This document shows positions 15,998-23,153 of a stretch of DNA of 23,180 bases, piece after piece. The stretch lies in contig CALDHX010000005.1 in the NCBI GenBank assembly GCA_937901525.1, positions 1-23,180 of the forward strand. The letters are read 5' to 3'. Every line of letters starts with the position of its first letter. Position 1 is the stretch's first letter. Under the pieces are notes generated by a model. It worked only from the letters and a program-made list of their open reading frames with translations, searched no databases and was not told the origin of the DNA. Position numbers and translations under genes: made by a program. Source of the stretch: an uncultured Bacteroidales bacterium. Lineage in GTDB: Bacteria > Bacteroidota > Bacteroidia > Bacteroidales > P3.

Positions 15998-16010
15998 TGT
16001 ATTCAATACA
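15998..16010. promoter_or_regulatory. 13-bp palindrome below the efflux promoter, candidate operator
   Basis: TGTATTCAATACA is a perfect palindrome around a central C. It starts nine bases downstream of the -7 box, at about the transcription start, where a bound repressor would block initiation. Efflux operons of this type are often controlled by TetR-family repressors, but no regulator gene lies next to this one. Confidence 0.5.
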
Positions 16011-16018
16011 CAATAGTG

Positions 16019-16049
16019 CAAATTTATATAAAAATATTAAATTTACAAA
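16019..16049 (-). promoter_or_regulatory. Promoter of the tolC/hlyD/ABC operon
   Basis: On the minus strand, TTTG (16049-16046), a 19-bp spacer and TAAATTTG (16026-16019) match the full Bacteroidetes promoter consensus. It is the best two-part match in the window. Array 3 begins two bases upstream of the -33 element. Confidence 0.75.
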
Positions 16050-16050
16050 C

Positions 16051-16118
16051 CTTAAAAAAAGAAAATTTTTTCTTTGCTTTTTCAAATTTTTTCTTTGCTT
16101 TTTTGTGATTTTTCTTAG
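16051..16118. repeat. 21-bp phased CTTTG/CTTAG T-tract array (array 3)
   Basis: Cores at exact 21-bp steps: CTTAA 16051, CTTTG 16072, CTTTG 16093 and CTTAG 16114. The two CTTTG units are nearly identical to those of array 2. The array fills the gap between the end of the PflX-type gene (16130) and the efflux operon promoter. Confidence 0.8.
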
Positions 16119-16129
16119 AAAAAATTCTC

Positions 16130-17038
16130 TTATTTGCTACTCCATGTGTTGGTTTCAAAATCGGGTATGAGATTATCTGCTGAACTTGGGTCTTGAAACC
16201 AACCGTTGGATAGCCCTATTTCGTAAAAGTAATCGCATAGTTGTTCATAGTCTTTTGAATCTAAGTATTGATTTAGATATTCTTGTTTGTGTTTTTCGCA
16301 TGGTGTGTATTGACTCATTAAAGAGATGCGTAAGTTGAGTGATATATCGCTTATGTTTAGTAAAGCGTTTTTTGTGTTCTCTGTTTTGGTTGGTAAAACT
16401 AAGTGTCTTATAATTATTCCTCGGTTTCCTTTTTGTCTATACATTTCTTTTATTGCTTCAAGGGCTTTTTCAGGATAATCCTCGGCTATGGATAATTCTT
16501 TTGCAAGCTGAGTGTCGGAATATTTATAGTCGGGTAGGTAAATGTCTATTAATTCTTCTATTTCTTTTAAGCGTTCAGGATTGTCGTATGCGTTTGTGTT
16601 GTAGATTATTTGAGGAAATATTCCTTCGCTATGTAGGCGTCTTATGATTGCTCGCATTAGTGGGATATTGTGTGAGGGAGATACGAAGCCTATGGTGTTT
16701 TCGCTTTCCGATAATACTTTTTTTATGTCTTTTATTACTTCTTCAAAGTCGTTATAGGCTGATGCTACCTTTATTTTATTGTTGCTTATTTGTTTGTTTT
16801 GACAATATAGGCATTGGAGGTTGCAATGAGAAAAGAATATGTTACAAATCCCTTTTTCTTTACATATAATGGGTTCTTCTCCTTTGTGATTGCAGATTAG
16901 GGAAATATTGATATTGGCATCGGTGTTGCAGAATCCTTTTTCGCCTTTTAATCTATTTACTTTACATTTTCTTGGGCATAATTCACAAGAGGAAAGTAAT
17001 TTCTTTTCATATTCATCGTATGGTATATTCAATAGCAT
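16130..17038 (-). CDS. pflX: PflX-type radical SAM protein (COG1313-like)
   Basis: Radical SAM protein of 302 residues, homologous to pyruvate formate-lyase activating enzymes; the family has no established reaction that I can state. An N-terminal cysteine group, C18-x2-C21-x3-C25-x11-C37 (CELCPRKC...FC), is typical of this family and may hold a second cluster. The radical SAM motif is C72-x3-C76-x2-C79 (CNLQCLYC). An in-frame TTG at 17065 is possible, but it lies inside the -7 promoter box (17063-17070), so the ATG at 17038 is called. No glycyl radical enzyme is nearby, which argues against an activase role for a local partner. It is divergent from dnaB with a short shared promoter region. 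Confidence 0.87.
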   Translation of the reverse strand: MLLNIPYDEYEKKLLSSCELCPRKCKVNRLKGEKGFCNTDANINISLICNHKGEEPIICKEKGICNIFFSHCNLQCLYCQNKQISNNKIKVASAYNDFEEVIKDIKKVLSESENTIGFVSPSHNIPLMRAIIRRLHSEGIFPQIIYNTNAYDNPERLKEIEELIDIYLPDYKYSDTQLAKELSIAEDYPEKALEAIKEMYRQKGNRGIIIRHLVLPTKTENTKNALLNISDISLNLRISLMSQYTPCEKHKQEYLNQYLDSKDYEQLCDYFYEIGLSNGWFQDPSSADNLIPDFETNTWSSK

Positions 17039-17062
17039 AGCTTGTATTATTTTTTCACTCTG

Positions 17063-17070
17063 CAAAGTTA
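17063..17070 (-). promoter_or_regulatory. Promoter -7 box for the PflX-type gene
   Basis: On the minus strand this reads TAACTTTG, matching TAnnTTTG, 24 bases before the ATG at 17038. No convincing -33 TTTG was found. Confidence 0.6.
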
Positions 17071-17086
17071 ATACAAAAAATAATAG

Positions 17087-17094
17087 TATCTTTG
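17087..17094 (+). promoter_or_regulatory. Promoter -7 box for dnaB, nearly leaderless
   Basis: TATCTTTG is a full match to TAnnTTTG, only six bases before the ATG at 17101. It is 16 bp from the opposing -7 box at 17063-17070, so RNA polymerases at the two promoters would compete for the same DNA. Confidence 0.6.
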
Positions 17095-17100
17095 CAAGTT

Positions 17101-18612
17101 ATGGAACAATTACAACAATTAAGTAAAACTGTTAGGAGACAACGCTCACAAAGAGCGGCACAGGAAGAGGCGTTTAATATTAATGGAAAGGTTCCTCCTC
17201 AGGCAATTGAGGTTGAGGAATCTGTTTTAGGAGCTTTGCTTTTAGATCAAAATGCAATTACTAATTCTATTGATATTTTAAAGGCTGAATATTTCTATGT
17301 TGAAGCAAATGAGTTTATTTATAGAGCAATCACTTCTTTGTTTAGAGATGGAAAGCCTGTTGATTTGTTAAGTGTTAGCGATCAGTTGAAGAAAGATGGT
17401 AATTTTGAAATGGTAGGAGGACTTGAAAAATTGGTTTCTCTTACAAGTCGTATTACTTCTGCTGCTCATATTGAATATCATGTTAGAATTCTTTCGGAAA
17501 AGTTTATTCAAAGAGAACTTATTAGAGTGAGTACGGAAACTCTTCGTGATTCTTATGATGATACAATGGACGTTTTGAACCTTTTGGACAGAACGGAAAC
17601 AAAGTTCTTGGAGATTAACGATAGTAGTTTTAAGAGTGATTTTCATTCTATGGATTCTCTTTTGGCAAATACGTTAAAAGAAATTGAGGCTAATCAAAAT
17701 TCCCAAGATGATGCTATGGGAGTGGTTACAGGTTTTAATGATTTAGATGCAAGAACGGGTGGTTTTCAAAAGGGAACTTTGTTGATTTTGGCAGCAAGAC
17801 CTGCTATGGGAAAAACAGCCTTAGCTCTTACTATGGCAAGGAATATGGCTGTGGATTTTAATAAACCTGTGGCTATCTTTTCTCTTGAAATGACTGCAAC
17901 AGAGTTAATGTCGCGTTTGATTGCAGCCGAAAGTGGAATTGATGCTAAGAAGTTTAAGCTAAAAGGTGAGTTGCAAGATTGGGAAAAAGAACAATTAAGA
18001 AGTAAAACTAATGCTTTGGCTCATGCTCCTATGTATATTGATGATAATCCTGGTTTGACAATTTTTGAACTAAGAGCAAAGTGTAGGCGTTTGAAACAAA
18101 AGTACGATATTCAAATGGTTTTTATTGATTATTTGCAACTAATGTCAGGTGGAGATACGATGAAAACCGGTGGTAATCGTGAACAAGAAATTTCTTATAT
18201 ATCAAGACAATTAAAAGCCTTATCAAAAGAAATAGGAGTTCCGATTATGGCACTTTCACAGCTTTCAAGAGCGGTAGAAACAAGAGGAGGAAGTAAGCGT
18301 CCTCAACTCTCCGACCTTAGAGAATCAGGAGCAATTGAGCAAGATGCGGATATGGTAATGTTTGTTTATCGTCCTTCTTACTATGGCATAGATGTAGAAA
18401 ACGGAATGAGTACCGAAGGATTAGCAAAACTTATTATTGCAAAGCATCGTTCAGGAGAGCCGGGAGATGTGAATCTAAGATTTGTAGAAAGATTTGTTAG
18501 ATTTGAGAATATGCACGATGCAATGCAACCACAAGAGGCTATAATTCTTAATTCTAAATTCAACAAAGAAGTAAACACTACCTTAGAAAAAGATGAAACG
18601 ATACCTTTCTAA
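17101..18612 (+). CDS. dnaB: Replicative DNA helicase DnaB
   Basis: Unwinds DNA at the replication fork as a hexameric ring. Called from the ATG at 17101, giving 503 residues; a TTG at 17092 is in frame but forms part of the promoter box. The N-terminal primase-interaction domain (about residues 27-130) starts with PPQAIEVEESVLGALLLD. A linker follows, then the RecA-like domain: Walker A A232-RPAMGKT239, Walker B IDYLQLM with D343, then SQLSRAVETR, and DLRESGAIEQDAD with the arginine region. It is complete, with no intein. The gene overlaps the following secreted-protein gene by 20 bases, so the two are likely co-transcribed even though their functions look unrelated. Confidence 0.96.
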   Translation: MEQLQQLSKTVRRQRSQRAAQEEAFNINGKVPPQAIEVEESVLGALLLDQNAITNSIDILKAEYFYVEANEFIYRAITSLFRDGKPVDLLSVSDQLKKDGNFEMVGGLEKLVSLTSRITSAAHIEYHVRILSEKFIQRELIRVSTETLRDSYDDTMDVLNLLDRTETKFLEINDSSFKSDFHSMDSLLANTLKEIEANQNSQDDAMGVVTGFNDLDARTGGFQKGTLLILAARPAMGKTALALTMARNMAVDFNKPVAIFSLEMTATELMSRLIAAESGIDAKKFKLKGELQDWEKEQLRSKTNALAHAPMYIDDNPGLTIFELRAKCRRLKQKYDIQMVFIDYLQLMSGGDTMKTGGNREQEISYISRQLKALSKEIGVPIMALSQLSRAVETRGGSKRPQLSDLRESGAIEQDADMVMFVYRPSYYGIDVENGMSTEGLAKLIIAKHRSGEPGDVNLRFVERFVRFENMHDAMQPQEAIILNSKFNKEVNTTLEKDETIPF

Positions 18613-19867
18613 TATTATAGCGATATTCTTTTTGCTTTCCTTGTCTTTTCAAGCAAAGGCAAACTTTTTGATTATTCCAATGGACGAAAGTCAAAAGAAT
18701 CACTTGAAGTCATACGGTGTAGCATATAAAGCACTATCTAAGGAGTATGAAGTAGATTGGATGTTGAACTATCAAGGAGGTGCTTTTGCAATGTCTTATT
18801 CAAAAGAGATTGAAACTATTTGTAGGCTTAAAGGTGTGAGTTATTACATCGTTACACCTTCGCAATATTCACAAGTATTAGAAGAAATATCAGCTCCAAG
18901 CGTAAATCAAGATGTAGTAAAATTACAAAAAGTACCCAAGATAGCAGTTTATTCTCCTAAAAACAAATTGCCTTGGGACGATGCAGTAACACTTGTTTTG
19001 ACATACGCTGAAATTCCTTACGATATAGTTTATGATCAGGAAGTAATGAATGATGTTTTGCCTTTATATGATTGGTTACATCTTCATCACGAGGATTTTA
19101 CAGGACAATATGGAAAATTTTGGGCTTCATATAGAAATAAGAAATGGTATCAAGACGATGTGGCATTGCAAGAACAAACAGCAAAACAATTAGGTTTTAA
19201 TAAGGTTTCAGACTTAAAACTTGCAGTTGCAAAGAAAATTAGAGATTTCGTAGTAGGAGGGGGCTTTATGTTTGCAATGTGTTCTGCACCCGATAGTTTT
19301 GATATAGCACTTGCAGCAGAGGGAGTAGATATATGTTCAGAGGTATTTGATTATGACCCTATTGACCCTATGGCACAAGAAAAACTTGATTTTAGTAAAT
19401 GCTTTGCCTTTGAGAATTTTACAATAGTTACCGATCCTTATACATACGAGGTGTCAAATATAGATGTGCCACAAAGTCGTTCAAGACAAGTGAAAGAAAA
19501 GGACGATTTCTTTGTCCTATTTGACTTTTCAGCAAAATGGGATTGGGTTCCTACAATGCTTACTCAAAATCACAGCAAGGTAGTAAAAGGATTTATGGGA
19601 CAAACAACAGCATTTATGAAAAACGTTCTTAAATCCTCAGTCTTAATACTTGGAGAAAATGCTGCACTTGGTGAGGCTCGCTACATTCATGGCACATACG
19701 GAAAAGGTACATGGACGTATCTTGGAGGTCATGACCCAGAAGATTATAGTCATTATGTAGGTGATCCGGTTACAGACCTTGATTTATATCCTAATTCCTC
19801 AGGTTATCGTTTAATACTCAACAATATTCTTTTCCCAGCAGCAAAGAAAGAGAAAAGAAAAACCTAA
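18593..19867 (+). CDS. Secreted conserved Bacteroidetes protein, often named asparagine synthetase B
   Basis: The product is 424 residues with signal peptide MKRYLSNIIAIFFLLSLSFQ and AKA cleavage, so it is exported. I recognise the family from memory: it is common in Bacteroidetes and frequently annotated asparagine synthetase B. Nothing in the sequence supports that name, since there is no N-terminal catalytic Cys of a class II glutaminase and no ATP-pyrophosphatase loop. Instead, VGGGFMFAMCSAPDSFDIAL places C230 in a turn resembling the nucleophile elbow of class I amidotransferase/ThuA-like folds, and LHLHHEDFTGQYGKF and GGHDPEDY are strongly conserved-looking His/Asp motifs. Its start lies inside the end of dnaB. 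A bidirectional terminator follows. Confidence 0.85.
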   Translation: MKRYLSNIIAIFFLLSLSFQAKANFLIIPMDESQKNHLKSYGVAYKALSKEYEVDWMLNYQGGAFAMSYSKEIETICRLKGVSYYIVTPSQYSQVLEEISAPSVNQDVVKLQKVPKIAVYSPKNKLPWDDAVTLVLTYAEIPYDIVYDQEVMNDVLPLYDWLHLHHEDFTGQYGKFWASYRNKKWYQDDVALQEQTAKQLGFNKVSDLKLAVAKKIRDFVVGGGFMFAMCSAPDSFDIALAAEGVDICSEVFDYDPIDPMAQEKLDFSKCFAFENFTIVTDPYTYEVSNIDVPQSRSRQVKEKDDFFVLFDFSAKWDWVPTMLTQNHSKVVKGFMGQTTAFMKNVLKSSVLILGENAALGEARYIHGTYGKGTWTYLGGHDPEDYSHYVGDPVTDLDLYPNSSGYRLILNNILFPAAKKEKRKT

Positions 19868-19877
19868 TAAAAAAAAT

Positions 19878-19917
19878 AAAGGCTGATTTAAAAATTAAAT
19901 CAGCCTTTTATTTTTTT
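19878..19917. terminator. Bidirectional terminator between convergent genes
   Basis: AAAGGCTGATTTAA (19878-19891) pairs perfectly with 19895-19908 around a 3-base loop. T-rich runs follow on both strands. It serves the plus-strand secreted-protein gene ending at 19867 and the minus-strand etfA gene ending at 19916. Confidence 0.9.
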
Positions 19918-20917
19918 ATTTAACTATTTGTTTTAATTTTTCAGTTAAGATAGGAATGATTTTCTTTGCATCACCAACAATTCCTAAATCTGCAACCGAC
20001 ATAATTGGAGCAAACTTATCTTTGTTGATAGCAATGATTAATTCACTTTCTTCCATACCTGCAAGGTGTTGAATAGCACCTGAGATACCACAAGCTAAGT
20101 AAAGGTCAGGTCTAACAGTTTTTCCTGTTTGTCCTACTTGTCTTTCGTGTCCTATAATTCCTGCATCAACACATGCTCTTGAAGAAGAAACTTCTCCTTT
20201 CAACAATTTAGCTAATTCACCAAGCATTTCAAAGCCTTCTTTTGTACCAACTCCACGTCCACCTGATACAAGAATTTTAGCTTCTGAAATATCAACCATA
20301 TTATCTGTACTTTTAACAGTTTCCAATACTTTTACACGGAATTTTTCTCTGTCAAAATTGATAGTATAGTCAATGATTTCACCTTTTCTATTTGCATCTG
20401 CTTCCATAGCTTTCATAACGCCAGGACGAACTGTTGACATTTGAGGACGGTGATCAGGACATACGATAGTAGCCATAAGGTTTCCTCCAAATGCAGGACG
20501 AGTTGACCAAAGTTCTTTATCTTCTGCAATTTCAAGTTTTGTACAGTCAGCTGTCAAACCTGTTGTTACTCTTGCAGAAAGTCTTGGACCTAAATCTCTT
20601 CCTATTGTTGTTGCTCCAATAAGAACGATTGAAGGTTTTTCATCGCATATTATTTGATAAATTGCTTGAGTGTAAGGTTCTGTTGTGTAGGTTGCAAGAG
20701 CCTCATCATCGCAAACCAATACTTTGTCAGCACCGTGAGCGATTAAGTCTTGTGCAAGGTTCTTCACATTGTGTCCTAATAACATTGCATACACTTGTTG
20801 ATCTAAATCTTTTGCTAAATCGTGAGCCTTACCCAACAATTCTAATGCAACGTTTTGCAATTTGCCTTCTCTTTGTTCGCAAAATACGAAGACGTTTTTA
20901 TATTGTGATTTATCCAT
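19916..20917 (-). CDS. etfA: Electron transfer flavoprotein, alpha subunit
   Basis: Large subunit of the ETF heterodimer that exchanges electrons with acyl-CoA dehydrogenase, 333 residues. The N-terminal domain to about residue 195 precedes the FAD-binding domain, which shows VSGGRGVGTKEGF, SSSRACVDAG, ERQVGQTGKTVRPDLYLACGISGAIQHLAGM, and a final AINKDKFAPIMSVADLGIVGD. All are hallmark EtfA motifs. It is the third gene of a bcd-etfB-etfA operon, 21 bp after etfB, and ends at a bidirectional terminator. Confidence 0.95.
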   Translation of the reverse strand: MDKSQYKNVFVFCEQREGKLQNVALELLGKAHDLAKDLDQQVYAMLLGHNVKNLAQDLIAHGADKVLVCDDEALATYTTEPYTQAIYQIICDEKPSIVLIGATTIGRDLGPRLSARVTTGLTADCTKLEIAEDKELWSTRPAFGGNLMATIVCPDHRPQMSTVRPGVMKAMEADANRKGEIIDYTINFDREKFRVKVLETVKSTDNMVDISEAKILVSGGRGVGTKEGFEMLGELAKLLKGEVSSSRACVDAGIIGHERQVGQTGKTVRPDLYLACGISGAIQHLAGMEESELIIAINKDKFAPIMSVADLGIVGDAKKIIPILTEKLKQIVK

Positions 20918-20938
20918 TGTATTCTTTCTTTAATTTTG

Positions 20939-21724
20939 TTAGATAATGTATTTTTCTTTTAATTTGGCAATGATTAAATCAGCTGCTTCCTCTGGTGAAA
21001 GACCATCATGAACTTGACCTGCTGCTTTCATTTCTTTTGCTCCTGCTTTTTTAACCTTAGTAGGAGAGCCTTTTAAACCAAGTTTTTCTTCGCTTACTTC
21101 GATTTTTTCTTCTGTCCAAATTTCTACTTCTTTATCCCAAGCCTCTACAATGCCTTTAACACTCATATATCTTGGCTTAACAGCAGATGCAAGACAAGTT
21201 AAAAGACAAGGACTTTCAACCTCTACTATTTGATAACCATCTTCCAATTGTTTCTTTATGCGGAAAGTCTTTTTGCCATCAAATTCTAAGTCTTCCAAAT
21301 AACTAACTTGTGCAATACCTAAGTGTTCTGCAATTTGAGGACCTACTTGTGCAGTATCTCCATCGATTGCTTGACGACCTGCAAGTATTAAATCATAATC
21401 TAAAACTCTCAATGCACCAGCCAAAGCATTAGAAGTTGCAAGAGTATCAGCACCTGCAAACTTACGACTTGTTAAAAGAATTGCTCTATCAGCACCCATT
21501 GCGAAAGCTTCTCTAAGAACTGCTTCTGCTTGAGGAGGTCCCATTGTGATAACTGTTACTTCTGCACCATATTGTTCTTTTAATTGAAGTGCATATTCCA
21601 AACCTCCTTTGTCATCAGGGTTGATGATAGATGGAATACCGTCTCTAATAAGGGTTCCTGTCTTAGGATCAAGTTTCACCTCAGTTGTATCAGGAACTTG
21701 CTTTATACAAACTACTATTTTCAT
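20939..21724 (-). CDS. etfB: Electron transfer flavoprotein, beta subunit
   Basis: Small subunit of ETF, 261 residues. It starts MKIVVCIKQVPDTTEVKLDP and contains MGADRAILL and AGRQAIDGDTAQVGPQIAEHL, a flavin-binding stretch. From memory, these segments closely resemble EtfB of anaerobic butyrate formers whose Bcd-Etf complexes bifurcate electrons between crotonyl-CoA and ferredoxin, where this subunit binds the bifurcating FAD and NADH. That role is inferred from similarity and gene order. It starts 44 bp after bcd and is followed by etfA. Confidence 0.95.
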   Translation of the reverse strand: MKIVVCIKQVPDTTEVKLDPKTGTLIRDGIPSIINPDDKGGLEYALQLKEQYGAEVTVITMGPPQAEAVLREAFAMGADRAILLTSRKFAGADTLATSNALAGALRVLDYDLILAGRQAIDGDTAQVGPQIAEHLGIAQVSYLEDLEFDGKKTFRIKKQLEDGYQIVEVESPCLLTCLASAVKPRYMSVKGIVEAWDKEVEIWTEEKIEVSEEKLGLKGSPTKVKKAGAKEMKAAGQVHDGLSPEEAADLIIAKLKEKYII

Positions 21725-21768
21725 CTTTATATTATTTTTCTTATTATACTTATTAAATTCTTTTTCTC

Positions 21769-22908
21769 TTATTTCAACAAAGCAGCAGCAATTACCATAC
21801 GTTGAACTTCACTTGTTCCTTCGTATATTTCTGTAATCTTAGCATCTCTCATCATTCTTTCAACAGGATATTCTCTTGTATAGCCATATCCTCCGTGAAG
21901 TTGAACAGCCTTTGTTGTTACTTCCATTGCAGTTTGAGCAGCGAAAAGTTTTGCCATCGCAGCATCTTTTGAATAAGGTAAACCATTGTCTTTTCTATAT
22001 GCAGCACTTCTAACAAGGAATCTTGCAGCATTAACATTAGTTTCCATTTCTGCCAATTGGAATTGAGTATTTTGGAATTGAGCAATTGCTCTACCGAATT
22101 GTTTTCTTTCTTTTGTATATTTAACAGTTTCGTCCATTGCTCCTTGTGCAATACCTAAGGCTTGAGAAGCAATACCAATACGACCACCATCAAGAGTTTT
22201 CATTGCAATACCAAAACCTTTTCCAACCTTTCCAAGTAAGTTTTCTTTTGGTATTCTACAATTTTCAAAAATCAACTCACAAGTAGCCGAACCTCTAATA
22301 CCAAGTTTCTTTTCTTTCTTACCGATTGAAAAACCAGGAGTTCCTTTTTCAACTATGAAAGCAGAGATTCCTTTATTTCCAAGGCTTTTATCTGTCATTG
22401 CAAACACGATATAAACGTGAGCATAACCAGCATTAGTGATGAAAATCTTACTACCATTTAAAACGTATGCGTCTTCTTCTTCAACAGCAGTTGTTTGTTG
22501 CATAGCAGCATCAGTACCTGCATTAGGTTCAGTAAGACCAAAAGCACCAATCCATTCACCGCTTGCAAGCTTAGGAAGATATTTTTGTTTTTGTTCCTCT
22601 GTTCCGTTTTCCATAATAGGAGCTATACACAAAGAAGTGTGAGCCGAAACTACAACACCTGTTGTTGCACAAACTCTTGAAAGTTCCTCAACTGCCATTG
22701 TGTACATTTGATTAGTACCACCTTGTCCACCATATTCTTTTGGAACAGGAATACCCATAATACCAATCTTTCCCATTTTTTCAACAGTTTCTTCTGGGAA
22801 ACGTTCAAGGTCATCAATCTCTGCTGCAAGAGGTTTTACTTCATTTTCTGCAAACTCTCTAATCATTTGCAAGAATAATTCTTCTTGTTTAGTGAAACTA
22901 AAATCCAT
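21769..22908 (-). CDS. bcd: Acyl-CoA dehydrogenase, short-chain (butyryl-CoA) type
   Basis: Flavoenzyme of 379 residues that interconverts a short-chain acyl-CoA and its enoyl-CoA. Motifs: AFGLTEPNAGTDA for FAD/substrate, FITNAGYAHVYIVFA, LGIRGSATCELIFENC, and the C-terminal AVQLHGGYGYTREYPVERMMRDAKITEIYEG region, with E363 of YEGTSE as the expected catalytic base. The length and sequence fit butyryl-CoA dehydrogenases of anaerobes. Clustering with etfB and etfA supports a Bcd-Etf complex. Thiolase, crotonase and hydroxybutyryl-CoA dehydrogenase genes are not in this window, so the pathway cannot be completed here. Confidence 0.93.
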   Translation of the reverse strand: MDFSFTKQEELFLQMIREFAENEVKPLAAEIDDLERFPEETVEKMGKIGIMGIPVPKEYGGQGGTNQMYTMAVEELSRVCATTGVVVSAHTSLCIAPIMENGTEEQKQKYLPKLASGEWIGAFGLTEPNAGTDAAMQQTTAVEEEDAYVLNGSKIFITNAGYAHVYIVFAMTDKSLGNKGISAFIVEKGTPGFSIGKKEKKLGIRGSATCELIFENCRIPKENLLGKVGKGFGIAMKTLDGGRIGIASQALGIAQGAMDETVKYTKERKQFGRAIAQFQNTQFQLAEMETNVNAARFLVRSAAYRKDNGLPYSKDAAMAKLFAAQTAMEVTTKAVQLHGGYGYTREYPVERMMRDAKITEIYEGTSEVQRMVIAAALLK

Positions 22909-22960
22909 ATCGTGTTAATGTTAATTTATTATTTTACTTACTTGTTTTGTTAAGAAACTG

Positions 22961-22968
22961 CAAATATA
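22961..22968 (-). promoter_or_regulatory. Promoter -7 box for bcd-etfBA
   Basis: On the minus strand this reads TATATTTG, matching TAnnTTTG, 52 bases before the bcd ATG. No TTTG is found at the proper distance. Array 4 begins about 30 bp upstream. Confidence 0.55.
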
Positions 22969-22997
22969 CGAAATATTTACATTGAGACCTAAAAAAA

Positions 22998-23065
22998 CAA
23001 AGATTTTTGAACTTTTTTCTTTGATTTTTGAAAATTTTTCTTTGTTTTTTTTATTTTTTTCTTTG
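22998..23065. repeat. 21-bp phased CTTTG T-tract array (array 4)
   Basis: Cores at exact 21-bp steps: CAAAG 22998, CTTTG 23019, 23040 and 23061. As in array 1, the first core is the reverse complement CAAAG. The last unit ends in CCCACAG and leads directly into the TGGAG repeat. Confidence 0.8.
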
Positions 23066-23075
23066 CTTTTTTTTC

Positions 23076-23153
23076 CCACAGTTTGGAGACGACCCTCCAC
23101 AATATGGAGACAACCCTCCACAGCGTGGAGTCGACACTCCACAGTATGGAGAC
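23076..23153. repeat. 21-bp tandem repeat with CTCCACA/TGGAG inverted repeats
   Basis: Four near-identical 21-bp units without spacers; TGGAG starts at 23084, 23105, 23126 and 23147. Each junction can form a small hairpin, for example CTCCAC (23118-23123 region) with GTGGAG, and neighbouring units offer alternative pairings such as TGGAG with CTCCA. It is locally much richer in G and C than its surroundings. The last 27 bases of the window after it are plain AT-rich sequence. Confidence 0.8.

Noticed and set aside
16130..17038. Activase of a linked glycyl radical enzyme
   Set aside because: No glycyl radical enzyme gene is present in the window.
17039..17065. TTG start for the PflX-type gene
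   Set aside because: The TTG lies in the TAACTTTG promoter box; the ATG at 17038 is preferred.
17092..17100. TTG start for dnaB
   Set aside because: It is inside the TATCTTTG box; the ATG at 17101 is the better choice.
22921..23142. Minus-strand gene of 73 codons upstream of bcd
   Set aside because: Its sequence is the translation of two 21-bp repeats plus the bcd promoter region, and it spans the -7 box. It is more likely an open frame caused by the repeats, although the heptad pattern is noted in the findings.
23076..23153. CRISPR array
   Set aside because: The 21-bp units are contiguous with no unique spacers, and no cas gene is nearby.
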